Source: Gracilimonas sp965227215 (lineage in GTDB: Bacteria > Bacteroidota > Rhodothermia > Balneolales > Balneolaceae). From it: a DNA stretch of 64,000 nt. Positions 51,680-60,252 of the stretch are shown piece after piece. The stretch's first letter is position 1, and each line of letters starts with the position of its first letter. The stretch covers positions 1,550,001 to 1,614,000 of the forward strand of contig OZ245729.1 of NCBI GenBank assembly GCA_965227215.1, read 5' to 3'. The position numbers and the translations under genes are program-made. Below the pieces are notes generated by a model. The model did not search any database. It saw only the letters and a list, made by a program, of their open reading frames with translations, and was not told where the DNA came from.

Positions 51680-52843
51680 TCATCGAAGTAGCAACTTAGC
51701 TATTGTGCTTAGCTGCATGTTCGTTGTACCCTCGTAGATTTTACCGATCTTAGAATCACGGTAATATTTCTCTACGGGATATTCTTTCACATATCCATAT
51801 CCACCAAATAAATCGACTGCTTGCGAACTCACACGCTCAGCAACTTCAGAGGAATAAAATTTTGCCATCGCAGCTTCTTTCAAAAAGTTTTGGCCATTCA
51901 TTTTCATACGGGCAGCATTGTAAACCAACAAACGAGCCGTTTCAATATCTGTTGCCATGCGTGCCAGCTGAAACTGAACACCCTGGAATTCAGAAATCGC
52001 CTTCCCGAACTGCTTACGCTCCTGCACATAGGCCAGAGCTGCATCAAAAGCGCCCTGAGCAATACCAATCATCTGAGCACCGATACCAATCCGGCCTTCG
52101 TTCAATGTTTCGATGGCTACTTTATAACCTTTGCCAACTTCACCCAGCACATTTTCTTTAGGTACGCGGCAGTCTTCCAATAAAATTTCGCAGGTTGAAC
52201 TTGCACGAATCCCAAGCTTGTTCTCTTTTTTTGAAATTGAGAAGCCGTCCATTCCGCGCTCAACTACAAATGCCGTAATTCCTTTATATCCGGCTTCAGG
52301 GTTTACATTCGCCATCACCAAAAAGATGTCAGCCTCATTGGCATTGGTGATCCACAGCTTGGATCCATTAAGCACAAAATCATCTCCGTCTTCCTTAGCG
52401 GTAGTTTTCAGTGCAAAAGCATCACTGCCCGATCCGGCTTCCGACAAGCAGTAAGCACCAACTTTTTCAGTGGCTAACTGTGGTAAATATTTTTCTTTAA
52501 GATAATCGGAGGCAAAGTTTACAAAAGCATTGTTCACCAGAGTATTCTGAACATCCATGAACACACCTGCGGAAGCGTCAACCCTTGAAATCTGCTCAAT
52601 AGCTACAACCGACATCATGAAGGTTCCTCCACCACCGCTGTAACGTTCCGGAATATCAATTCCCATCAGCCCCATTTCAAAAAATTCTTTTACCAGGCCG
52701 GGATCGAGCTTGGCATTTTCGTCCATTTCTTCGACGAGGGGTTTAATGGAAGCTTCAGCAAAATCAGCTGCCGCTTCTTTAAGCATTTGCTCATCTTCGG
52801 TGAGCTGTGTTAGAGGTGGAATTAGTTGCTCGGTTTGTTCCAT
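51680..52843 (-). CDS. Acyl-CoA dehydrogenase (short/branched-chain type)
   Basis: This FAD enzyme introduces the alpha-beta double bond in acyl-CoA. The 387-residue sequence shows AYCLSEAGSGSDAFALKTTA (about 127-146), WITNANEADIFLVMANV, the helical C-terminal domain and QAVDLFGGYGYVKEYPVEKY. The catalytic base is probably Glu371 in IYEGTTNMQLSTIAK, the position used in short-chain and isobutyryl/2-methylbutyryl-type enzymes. Divergent from mutA-mutB: branched-chain or odd-chain acyl-CoA oxidation would feed propionyl-CoA towards that mutase, but the exact substrate is not determined. Confidence 0.93.
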   Translation of the reverse strand: MEQTEQLIPPLTQLTEDEQMLKEAAADFAEASIKPLVEEMDENAKLDPGLVKEFFEMGLMGIDIPERYSGGGGTFMMSVVAIEQISRVDASAGVFMDVQNTLVNNAFVNFASDYLKEKYLPQLATEKVGAYCLSEAGSGSDAFALKTTAKEDGDDFVLNGSKLWITNANEADIFLVMANVNPEAGYKGITAFVVERGMDGFSISKKENKLGIRASSTCEILLEDCRVPKENVLGEVGKGYKVAIETLNEGRIGIGAQMIGIAQGAFDAALAYVQERKQFGKAISEFQGVQFQLARMATDIETARLLVYNAARMKMNGQNFLKEAAMAKFYSSEVAERVSSQAVDLFGGYGYVKEYPVEKYYRDSKIGKIYEGTTNMQLSTIAKLLLR

Positions 52844-52898
52844 CTATAAAACTTTGTGAGTAGGTTTTGAGTGAAAGTGAATCAGAATATACAAATTG

Positions 52899-52974
52899 TA
52901 AGCGCTTTTTTACTAATTAAAAGCGTATTTTTTGCATCCGGTTAGTAAAGAACTCCCGACCTCTTTATTTTTGT
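52899..52974. promoter_or_regulatory. Divergent control region of the acyl-CoA dehydrogenase and mutAB genes
   Basis: It contains a dyad cgctttt...aaaagcg (about 52904-52925) and, on the plus strand, TATTTTTG (52967-52974), a TAnnTTTG-type box 37 nt before the mutA start codon. The -33 element is not clear. The dyad is a possible operator for a regulator of acyl-CoA metabolism. Confidence 0.4.
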
Positions 52975-53011
52975 TGTAATCACAAATTTCAAATAAACTC
53001 CATAGTCACTC

Positions 53012-54418
53012 TTGGAAAATTCAGACTTCAAAAAGGCCCTTCATTTTGATGAGTTTCCGCCCGTTTCTACCGAGAAATGGGAGTCCGTTATTGAAAAAGA
53101 TTTAAAGGGAAAAGATTATAAAGAAGTACTTCGCTGGGAATCCGGTGAAGGAGTTACCCCTCTTCCTTTTTATCGTGAGGAAAACCTAAAAGAGCTGTCT
53201 CATTCTGCAGATCCCGTTCCGGGTTCCGGCTCATGGAGCATTATGGAGCCGGTTGAAAGTTCTTCTGTTACAGAGGCCAACAAAGAAGCTTTACATGCAC
53301 TCGAAAATGGTGCCTCCGGATTGTATTTCTGCCCTGACAAGAATTACATACAGTCTCAGGATGATCTCAAAAACCTGTTGAAGGATATTCAAATCGAACT
53401 CATAACGATCCGGTTTGCAAGCATTATTTCTACTCCTTCCATCGCAGAGTGGCTAAATGAAATATGTAGCGAAAGAAAGATCAATGAAGATGGGATATCG
53501 ATAAGTTTTAATTTTGACCCGATTTCGCATGCGGCATTAACTGGAAAACTTCCGTCCAAGTCAGAGATCGAAGAAACCCTGAATTCCTTTAATGAATTAT
53601 TCTCATTCTGCGCTATCGACTCGTCTGTTTTCGCCAATGCAGGTGCTACCATCATTCAACAACTTGCTTTCTCTTTGGCTGCTGGAAACGAATACCTTGG
53701 TCTTGATTCTACCCCGGCCGGAAATATCCACTTCAATTTTGCAATCGGCCCCAATTACTTTCTTGAGATCGCCAAATTCAGAGCTTTTAGAAAGACATGG
53801 GCGCAGATATTAGATGAATATGGTTTCAATAATAACGCTCCATCCATTCATGCTGAAACCAATTTTTGGAATAAATCCAAAGCTGATGCCCATAATAATA
53901 TGCTTCGTACTACAACAGAAGCCATGTCGGCAGCTATTGGTGGTTGTAATTCCATTACGGTTCATCGATATGATGAGCACTTTTCAAAAGACTCCGGCTT
54001 TGCCTCTCGTATCGCCCGGAATATTCAACTCATTCTTCAGGAGGAGGCCTATCTCGACAAAGTATCCGACCCCGGAGCAGGTTCCTATTATATAGAAATG
54101 TTAACCGGTAGCATGGCACAGAAAAGCTGGGAGTTATTTCAGGAAATTGAGGCTAAAGGTGGTTTCTATGAAGCGTTGAAATCAGGATTCATTCAAGAAT
54201 TGGTTGCTGCTTCACGACAAGAAAAAATTGAAGCCTACAAAGAGAAGAAAAAAGTGATGGTAGGTGTAAATAAATACGAGCCTGAGGAAAAGAATCAAAA
54301 CTTAGAATTTAAGAATCTAAATTTTACCGGCCTCGGTCCGGATATTAAGGAAAGTATCACCATAGATAAAATATCGCTTTTAAATATCGAAGCAGAACTT
54401 AAAAACGGAGAAGCATAA
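53012..54418 (+). CDS. mutA: Methylmalonyl-CoA mutase small subunit (short form)
   Basis: This subunit pairs with MutB to interconvert methylmalonyl-CoA and succinyl-CoA. The 468-residue protein covers the TIM-barrel region only (FPPVSTEKWESVIEKDLKGK near 15-34; MLRTTTEAMSAAIGGCNSIT near 297; SDPGAGSYYIEMLTGSMAQK near 350) and lacks the C-terminal B12-binding domain present in longer small subunits, consistent with a non-catalytic role. The likely start is TTG 53012, giving MENSDFKKALHFDEF; no ATG is better placed. The stop overlaps the mutB start (TAATG). Confidence 0.93.
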   Translation: MENSDFKKALHFDEFPPVSTEKWESVIEKDLKGKDYKEVLRWESGEGVTPLPFYREENLKELSHSADPVPGSGSWSIMEPVESSSVTEANKEALHALENGASGLYFCPDKNYIQSQDDLKNLLKDIQIELITIRFASIISTPSIAEWLNEICSERKINEDGISISFNFDPISHAALTGKLPSKSEIEETLNSFNELFSFCAIDSSVFANAGATIIQQLAFSLAAGNEYLGLDSTPAGNIHFNFAIGPNYFLEIAKFRAFRKTWAQILDEYGFNNNAPSIHAETNFWNKSKADAHNNMLRTTTEAMSAAIGGCNSITVHRYDEHFSKDSGFASRIARNIQLILQEEAYLDKVSDPGAGSYYIEMLTGSMAQKSWELFQEIEAKGGFYEALKSGFIQELVAASRQEKIEAYKEKKKVMVGVNKYEPEEKNQNLEFKNLNFTGLGPDIKESITIDKISLLNIEAELKNGEA

Positions 54419-56556
54419 TGAAGAAAGATTTCTCCAACATAGATTTTAAAACGAACGGCCATTCAAAGCAGAAGTCTTCTAAGAGAGATGCGTGGGAAAC
54501 TCCGGAACAAATTCCGGTAAAACCCCGGTTCTCCAAAGAGGATATCGAGAAGCTCGAGCATCTCAATTATGCAGCGGGAATTCCGCCTTACCTTCGCGGC
54601 CCCTACTCTACCATGTACGCCGTTCGTCCGTGGACGATCCGTCAATATGCGGGTTTTTCAACTGCGGAAGAGTCCAACGCTTTTTATCGCCGCAACCTGG
54701 AAGCCGGACAAAAAGGCTTGTCGGTAGCTTTTGACTTAGCCACCCACCGCGGGTATGACTCTGATCACCCTCGCGTTTCCGGTGATGTAGGAAAAGCCGG
54801 AGTTGCCATCGACTCGGTGGAAGACATGAAGATTCTTTTTGATCAGATTCCACTGGATAAGATGTCGGTTTCTATGACCATGAATGGAGCTGTAATCCCA
54901 GTGATGGCATTCTACATTGTAGCTGCTGAAGAACAAGGTGTGAAGCCCGAGCAACTGGCCGGCACCATTCAGAATGATATTCTGAAAGAATTCATGGTTC
55001 GGAATACCTATATATATCCACCGGAACCGTCTATGAAAATAATCGGGGATATATTTGAATATACTTCTCAGAATATGCCTCGCTTCAATTCAATTTCCAT
55101 CAGCGGGTACCACATGCAGGAGGCCGGGGCAACCTGTGATATTGAACTTGCTTATACCCTTGCCGACGGGCTTGAATACCTCCGAACCGGAATTGAAGCC
55201 GGAATGGATATTGACGATTTTGCCCCGCGGATATCTTTTTTCTGGGCCATTGGGATGAATCACTTTATGGAAATTGCCAAGATGCGAGCAGCGCGCTTGC
55301 TTTGGGCTAAAATTGTGAAGTCCTTCAACCCTAAGAATCCTAAATCGTTGTCTCTGAGAACACACTGCCAAACTTCGGGATGGAGCTTAACAGAGCAAGA
55401 CCCTTTCAATAACGTTGCCCGGACTACCGTTGAGGCAATGGCAGCAGCACTAGGGCATACGCAGTCGCTTCACACCAACGCTCTGGATGAGGCTATTGCT
55501 CTGCCAACTGATTTTTCTGCCCGAATTGCCCGCAACACCCAGCTCTTTCTTCAGGAAGAAACCGGAATCACCAAAGCCGTCGATCCGTGGGCCGGCTCGT
55601 ATTATGTAGAGTACCTGACCGATCAAATTGCCCGACGGGCATGGTCGCTGATTGGCGAAGTGGAAGAACTCGGCGGAATGGCTAAAGCTATAGAAACAGG
55701 AATTCCGAAGATGCGGATCGAGGAAGCTGCTGCCAGAAAACAGGCTCGTATTGATTCCGGTAAGGATACTATCGTTGGTGTCAATAAATTTCAGACAGAT
55801 GAGAAATCTGAAATCGATGTTCTGGAAGTGGATAATGTGAAAGTTCGCAAGTCTCAGATTGAGCGCATCAACAAGATGAAGCAGGAAAGAAATGATCAGG
55901 CCGTTGAAAGTGCCTTGAATAAACTGACGCAGTGTGCAGAATCAGGTGATGGAAATTTATTAGCTTTGGCTGTTGATGCCGCCCGCGAGCGAGCCACTCT
56001 TGGCGAAATATCTGATGCCATGGAAAAATCTTTCGGGCGCTACAAAGCAACTATTAAATCTATATCCGGCGTGTATTCCTCTGAACTCAAAAATAACGAT
56101 CAGTTTAAAGCAGCTCTAAACCTGGCAGATAAATTTGCCGAACTGGATGGCCGGCGCCCACGAATCATGGTGGCTAAAATGGGACAGGACGGTCACGATC
56201 GCGGGGCTAAAGTTATTTCAACAAGTTTTGCCGATTTAGGTTTCGATGTGGATATCGGGCCTCTTTTCCAGACACCGGAAGAGGCTGCCCGACAGGCCGT
56301 AGAAAATGACGTGCACATCCTTGGGGTTTCAAGTCTGGCCGGCGGACATAAAACATTGGTACCCCATGTTATTGAAGAACTTGAAAAGCAAGGTCGGGGA
56401 GATATCATCGTCATTGCAGGCGGTGTGATACCTCAACAGGATTACGACTTTCTTTATGATGCCGGGGTAACAGCCGTATTTGGTCCCGGAACGGTTATTC
56501 CAAAAGCAGCCAAGCAAATTCTGGAAGTGCTTATTGAGAATTATTCTTCCTCATGA
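54418..56556 (+). CDS. mutB: Methylmalonyl-CoA mutase large subunit
   Basis: This catalytic, adenosylcobalamin-dependent subunit isomerises L-methylmalonyl-CoA to succinyl-CoA. The 712-residue protein has the mutase barrel (PPYLRGPYSTMYAVRPWTIR near 56-75, including the substrate Tyr; NTYIYPPEPSMKIIGDIFEY; SISGYHMQEAGATCDIELAY; HTNALDEAIALPTDFSARIA) and the B12 domain with the cobalt-ligand motif GQDGHDRGAKVIS near 590-602. Length is normal. It overlaps mutA by one base, with a GGAG ribosome-binding site. meaB follows after a palindromic repeat. Confidence 0.97.
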   Translation: MKKDFSNIDFKTNGHSKQKSSKRDAWETPEQIPVKPRFSKEDIEKLEHLNYAAGIPPYLRGPYSTMYAVRPWTIRQYAGFSTAEESNAFYRRNLEAGQKGLSVAFDLATHRGYDSDHPRVSGDVGKAGVAIDSVEDMKILFDQIPLDKMSVSMTMNGAVIPVMAFYIVAAEEQGVKPEQLAGTIQNDILKEFMVRNTYIYPPEPSMKIIGDIFEYTSQNMPRFNSISISGYHMQEAGATCDIELAYTLADGLEYLRTGIEAGMDIDDFAPRISFFWAIGMNHFMEIAKMRAARLLWAKIVKSFNPKNPKSLSLRTHCQTSGWSLTEQDPFNNVARTTVEAMAAALGHTQSLHTNALDEAIALPTDFSARIARNTQLFLQEETGITKAVDPWAGSYYVEYLTDQIARRAWSLIGEVEELGGMAKAIETGIPKMRIEEAAARKQARIDSGKDTIVGVNKFQTDEKSEIDVLEVDNVKVRKSQIERINKMKQERNDQAVESALNKLTQCAESGDGNLLALAVDAARERATLGEISDAMEKSFGRYKATIKSISGVYSSELKNNDQFKAALNLADKFAELDGRRPRIMVAKMGQDGHDRGAKVISTSFADLGFDVDIGPLFQTPEEAARQAVENDVHILGVSSLAGGHKTLVPHVIEELEKQGRGDIIVIAGGVIPQQDYDFLYDAGVTAVFGPGTVIPKAAKQILEVLIENYSSS

Positions 56557-56596
56557 AATTGACAGCGAATTTAATCTTTATATCTCTACCCAAAAT

Positions 56597-56660
56597 AACT
56601 TTTCCAAAGTTATCTGGGGTGCTTGTCCAAATTAAACCATACAATAACTTTGGAAAAGTT
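56597..56660. repeat. 17-bp perfect inverted repeat of aacttttccaaagttat between mutB and meaB
   Basis: The left arm 56597-56613 and right arm 56644-56660 are exact reverse complements, and each arm is itself a short dyad (aacttt-n3-aaagtt). Transcribed, it forms a 17-bp stem ahead of the meaB ribosome-binding site. It looks like a dispersed intergenic palindrome; it could also modulate meaB expression within the mut operon. Confidence 0.7.
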
Positions 56661-56674
56661 AATGGGAGGAGGTT

Positions 56675-57667
56675 TTGAGTAAACAGCTTCCCTCCGCTTC
56701 CGAATTTATAAAAGGTATCTTAGATGGCAACCGAATGTTGCTCAGCCGGGCCATTACTCTGATCGAGAGCACAAAACAAGATCATCAGGAACTGGCACAG
56801 GAAATCATAGAGGGATGCCTGCCCCATTCGGGAAATTCTGTACGGATTGGTGTCACCGGTGTGCCGGGAGTTGGAAAAAGCACTTTTATAGATGCATTCG
56901 GTAATTATGTGATTGATGAACAGGACCGAACTCTTGCCGTTCTTGCCGTAGATCCTTCCAGCTCCAAAACCCGCGGCAGTATTCTGGGCGATAAAACACG
57001 AATGGAGACGCTATCGAATCATCCTGATGCTTATATCCGTCCCACCCCGACTTCGGGCTCTTTGGGAGGTGTAGCCAGAAGCACACGTGAAACCATTACC
57101 CTTTGTGAAGCTGCAGGCTTTGATACTATCCTGATAGAAACCGTTGGAGTAGGTCAATCGGAAACGGCCGTCCATTCTATGGTCGATTTCTTTTTACTGT
57201 TGATGCTGGCCGGTGCCGGTGACGAACTTCAGGGTATAAAACGTGGTATTATGGAAATGGCCGACTCTATCGTTATCAACAAAGCTGATTCAGGTAATGA
57301 AGATGCTGCCAAGCGAGCCATGGCTGAATACAAGAATGCTCTTCATCTGTTTCCTCCTACTGAATCCGGCTGGATTCCCAAAGTATCAACCTGTTCTGCT
57401 TTTCATAACAAAGGCATCCCTGAAGTTTGGGAAATTGTAGATGAATATGTCCGTCATACCAAAGCCAAAGGGTATTTTGAGCAGCAACGCAAAGAACAGG
57501 CTAACTACTGGCTGAATGAAAGTATTCACCAGGAATTGCATCAGGCATTTTATGGGGATTCAGAGCTAAAATCTAAGCTTGAACGCTTTCGAACCCAAGT
57601 CCAGGAAGGGAAAATATCATCCTACAAAGCCGCTAAAGACTTGATGAAAGAGTTTTTGGACAAGTAG
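56675..57667 (+). CDS. meaB: Methylmalonyl-CoA mutase-associated GTPase MeaB (ArgK family)
   Basis: MeaB is the G3E-type GTPase chaperone that loads and protects the cobalamin cofactor of methylmalonyl-CoA mutase. The 330-residue protein has Walker A GVPGVGKST (62-70), the DPSSSKTRGSILGDKTRM segment near 93-110, the ETVGVGQSE switch near 155, and NKAD near 200. The start is TTG 56675, preceded by a strong GGGAGGAGG (56664-56672). It is downstream of mutB in the same direction, as in many genomes. Its 3' end is part of a duplicated junction (see 57659 and 58493). Confidence 0.95.
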   Translation: MSKQLPSASEFIKGILDGNRMLLSRAITLIESTKQDHQELAQEIIEGCLPHSGNSVRIGVTGVPGVGKSTFIDAFGNYVIDEQDRTLAVLAVDPSSSKTRGSILGDKTRMETLSNHPDAYIRPTPTSGSLGGVARSTRETITLCEAAGFDTILIETVGVGQSETAVHSMVDFFLLLMLAGAGDELQGIKRGIMEMADSIVINKADSGNEDAAKRAMAEYKNALHLFPPTESGWIPKVSTCSAFHNKGIPEVWEIVDEYVRHTKAKGYFEQQRKEQANYWLNESIHQELHQAFYGDSELKSKLERFRTQVQEGKISSYKAAKDLMKEFLDK

Positions 57668-57760
57668 TTCGTTTTTTGGTTAATCGTTAATCGTTATTGG
57701 TTAATTTCCCGATTCACGATTAACGAACCTAATTAAGCTTCATATCTGCCTGGGCAGAAC
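57659..57760. repeat. Copy A of the duplicated meaB/cdaA junction
   Basis: It starts in the last codons of meaB (gacaagtagttcgttttt, 57659-57676), contains a 33-bp insert of ggttaatcgttaatcgtt-type repeats, then 57710-57760, which equals the cdaA 3' end and trailer at 58515-58565 with two mismatches. Read on the minus strand it still encodes SAQADMKLN and stop, a severed cdaA tail. Confidence 0.9.
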
Positions 57761-57767
57761 ACACCAA

Positions 57768-57789
57768 TAGCGCAAGCGTCCGCTTGTGC
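57768..57789. repeat. Left REP of the RAYT element
   Basis: tagcgcaagcgtccgcttgt followed by gc is an imperfect palindrome (gcgcaagc/gcttgtgc) and the exact reverse complement of 58459-58480. It is 84 bp before the transposase start. Confidence 0.88.
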
Positions 57790-57873
57790 TGACTTTAACA
57801 CTTCCAAAAAGTTCTGTAAGGAATCGTCCATAAACTGCTCTTACTACTTAGTTTTAAAACTAATCCCATCACA

Positions 57874-58422
57874 ATGAGCAGAAAGTATAAATTCCATGAT
57901 CAATCGATGGCCTATTTTGTCACTTTTTCAGTTATAAACTGGATTGATGTATTTATAAGACCAAATTATACAAACATTTTAATCGACAGCTTTAGGCATT
58001 GCCAGGAAAAGAAAGGATTGATTCTATATGCCTGGTGCATAATGCCCAGCCATGTTCATATTATCATAGGAACTAGAAAAGATCCGATGCAAAATATTCT
58101 GCGGGATTTTAAAAGCTTCACTTCCAGAAAACTCAGAGAAGAAATTTATTCATACCCTAAAGAAAGTAGAAAAAAGTGGATGATTTGGATGATGAAACGA
58201 GCAGGTTCAAATAACGGGAATAATAAAGATTGGCAGTTTTGGCAACAGCATAACCATCCGATAGAACTATATAATGAAAAACTGATTCATCAAAAATTGA
58301 ATTACCTGCATTTTAATCCTGTGAAGGCTGATTTTGTCGAGGATCCTAAACATTGGAAATACAGTAGCGCTAAAGACTATTATGGTGAGAAAGGCATTTT
58401 AGATGTTGAAATACTTTATTAG
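57874..58422 (+). CDS. REP-associated tyrosine transposase (RAYT, IS200-like Y1 family)
   Basis: This 182-residue single-strand HUH endonuclease has the HUH motif in WCIMPSHVHIIIGTRKDPMQ (HVH near 64-66) and the candidate catalytic Tyr in IHQKLNYLHFNPVKADFV (near 150), followed by WKYSSAKDYYG. Length and motifs fit RAYTs, which act on REP palindromes. Exactly such palindromes flank it as mirror copies (57768-57789, 58459-58480). The frame is intact, so the protein may be active. The whole unit sits between two copies of the meaB/cdaA junction. GC is lower than in its neighbours. Confidence 0.92.
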   Translation: MSRKYKFHDQSMAYFVTFSVINWIDVFIRPNYTNILIDSFRHCQEKKGLILYAWCIMPSHVHIIIGTRKDPMQNILRDFKSFTSRKLREEIYSYPKESRKKWMIWMMKRAGSNNGNNKDWQFWQQHNHPIELYNEKLIHQKLNYLHFNPVKADFVEDPKHWKYSSAKDYYGEKGILDVEILY

Positions 58423-58458
58423 ATGAGAGCTTTTGTAAATGGGTAAGTTAAAAATTTG

Positions 58459-58480
58459 GCACAAGCGGACGCTTGCGCTA
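58459..58480. repeat. Right (inverted) REP of the RAYT element
   Basis: gcacaagcggacgcttgcgc followed by ta is the exact reverse complement of the left REP and lies 37 bp after the transposase stop. Confidence 0.88.
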
Positions 58481-58492
58481 TTTTCTTTTTTA

Positions 58493-58565
58493 GACAAGTA
58501 GTTCGTTTTTGCCACGATTCACGATTAACAAACCTAATTTAGCTTCATATCTGCCTGGGCAGAAC
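58493..58565. repeat. Copy B of the duplicated meaB/cdaA junction
   Basis: It begins gacaagtagttcgttttt (58493-58510), identical to the meaB 3' end including its stop, and continues through the trailer into the last codons of functional cdaA. It lacks the 33-bp insert of copy A, so it may be the more ancestral arrangement. Confidence 0.9.
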
Positions 58566-59349
58566 TGAAGGCTACGTCTTCGTCAAATTTTTGGCTGCCA
58601 AAGGTTTCTTCCATTTCAGCACGGAGTTTTTGAATGGTAAGCCCACTGGTAAGTGCCCCGTTTCGGGCAATAGAAATCCGGCCGGTTTCTTCCGACACCA
58701 CGATTACAAATACATTGTTGGATTCGCTAATACCCACCGCCGCCCTGTGCCGCGTTCCGAACGAGGAAGAAATATTTGGGTTTTGGGAAATGGGCAGATA
58801 ACAACTCGCTGCTACGATTCTATTTCCACGGATGACAACAGCCCCATCATGTAACGGAGTTTCTTTTTGGAAAATGGTAGTGATAAGTTCACTGCGGATT
58901 TCAGAATCTATATTTACCCCCGCATCCACTAAATCCTGAAGGGAAGATGTACGGGCAAAAACAATCAGTGCCCCGGTTTTATTCTTCGACATCTCTTTGA
59001 CGGCATCAATTATTTCATCGATGGTTCTATCTGAATTGGAGGTCGAGAAAAAGCGATCCAGGCTGGTATTGGTTCCCAAGCGATAAAGGAGTTTCCGTAT
59101 TTCCGGCTGGAAGAGAATGATGAGCGCAATAATACCCACATCCAGAATTTGACTCAGAATAGAATTGATGGTAGTAAAGCCTAACAATCCAATCACCACA
59201 TTAATAATCACAACAAATAAAATACCCAATGCCGCCTGAATAGCGAACGTACCCTTAACCCACCGGTACAGATATACCAGTACGAGCGCAATAATGAGCG
59301 TCTCGGCAAAATCTTTTAAGCCGAATTCTAGGAAACCAATGGGAAACAA
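58534..59349 (-). CDS. cdaA: Diadenylate cyclase CdaA (c-di-AMP synthase)
   Basis: CdaA makes cyclic di-AMP, the messenger controlling osmolyte and K+ transport and cell-wall homeostasis. The 271-residue protein has three N-terminal membrane helices (about 15-30, 36-57, 62-80) and the DAC domain with both catalytic motifs: DGA (168-170) and RHR (200-202, GTRHRAAVGISE). It is complete, but its last nine codons and stop are duplicated 800 bp away beyond the RAYT element. It lies 15 bp after folP on the same strand, probably one transcript. No CdaR is adjacent. Confidence 0.95.
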   Translation of the reverse strand: MFPIGFLEFGLKDFAETLIIALVLVYLYRWVKGTFAIQAALGILFVVIINVVIGLLGFTTINSILSQILDVGIIALIILFQPEIRKLLYRLGTNTSLDRFFSTSNSDRTIDEIIDAVKEMSKNKTGALIVFARTSSLQDLVDAGVNIDSEIRSELITTIFQKETPLHDGAVVIRGNRIVAASCYLPISQNPNISSSFGTRHRAAVGISESNNVFVIVVSEETGRISIARNGALTSGLTIQKLRAEMEETFGSQKFDEDVAFSSAQADMKLN

Positions 59350-59364
59350 GGCCGCCGGATTTGG

Positions 59365-60195
59365 TTATTGTTGGGATTGAATTGCGTTGAATATACGAAT
59401 TGAATCGGAAGCTTCCTTCACATCATGCACACGGAGTATATTTGCCCCTTTTATGAGTGCATGGTAGTGGAGTGCAACGGTCCCGGTTATGCGATCGTCT
59501 GTAGGCCGGTCGTCTAATATTTTACCGATCATCGACTTGCGTGAAGCTCCAACTAATAAAGGGAAACTAAATTTTTTGAATTTGTCAAGGTGGGCAATCA
59601 ATTTAAGATTATGCTCCAACGTTTTTCCAAACCCGATTCCCGGGTCTAAGATAAGATGATGAACTCCCCGCTTCTTGGCCTCCATTGATTGACGCTCAAA
59701 AAAAGCGGTGATATCTTTAATAACATCATTGTATTCCGGTTTCTTCTGCATCGTCTTGGGATCACCCTGAGAATGCATCAAAATGTAAGTGGCATTGTAT
59801 TCAGCACAAAGATCAGCCAGCCGGGGTTCTTTTTGAAGTCCGCTTACGTCATTTACGATCTTAGCTCCAGCCTGCAGTGCTTTTTTGGCTACTTCATATT
59901 TGGTAGTGTCGATGGAAAAAATAGCATCGCTGAAAACAGGAATGGCTTCCTCAAGCAGTGGGATAACCCGGTCTATCTCCTCCGTTTCAGAAACCGGTTC
60001 CGCTCCGGGACGGGTCGACTCTCCTCCAACGTCAATAACTTTTGCCCCATTTTTAAGCATCAGGTGAATGCGATCCATGGCCCTGCTGTGATCCAAATAC
60101 TTACCGCCATCACTGAACGAATCGGGCGTAGCATTAATGATCCCCATTATTTTTGGGGTTGAAGATGCGCTTAAAATGGAATTATTGTCAGGCAA
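59365..60195 (-). CDS. folP: Dihydropteroate synthase
   Basis: This enzyme condenses p-aminobenzoate with 6-hydroxymethyl-dihydropterin diphosphate in folate synthesis; it is the sulfonamide target. The 276-residue sequence has MGIINATPDSFSDGGKYLDH (near 17-36), VIDVGGESTRPGA (58-70), the SIDTTKYEVAKKAL strand, DPGIGFGKTLEHN near 183 and VGASRKSMIG near 215. The frame opens with TTG 60195 (MPDNNSILSASSTPKIMGII); a later ATG at the MGIINATPDS position would remove the first strand, so the longer form is kept. It is co-directional with cdaA, 15 bp apart. Confidence 0.95.
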   Translation of the reverse strand: MPDNNSILSASSTPKIMGIINATPDSFSDGGKYLDHSRAMDRIHLMLKNGAKVIDVGGESTRPGAEPVSETEEIDRVIPLLEEAIPVFSDAIFSIDTTKYEVAKKALQAGAKIVNDVSGLQKEPRLADLCAEYNATYILMHSQGDPKTMQKKPEYNDVIKDITAFFERQSMEAKKRGVHHLILDPGIGFGKTLEHNLKLIAHLDKFKKFSFPLLVGASRKSMIGKILDDRPTDDRITGTVALHYHALIKGANILRVHDVKEASDSIRIFNAIQSQQ

Positions 60196-60252
60196 TAAAG
60201 GGTGATTCTTAGGAATCGTTAGAGACAGTGGGTCTCAGAAATACCGGGCGAT

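Noticed and set aside
59689..60162. 157-codon frame antisense to folP
   Set aside because: It is a shadow of folP with no independent signals.
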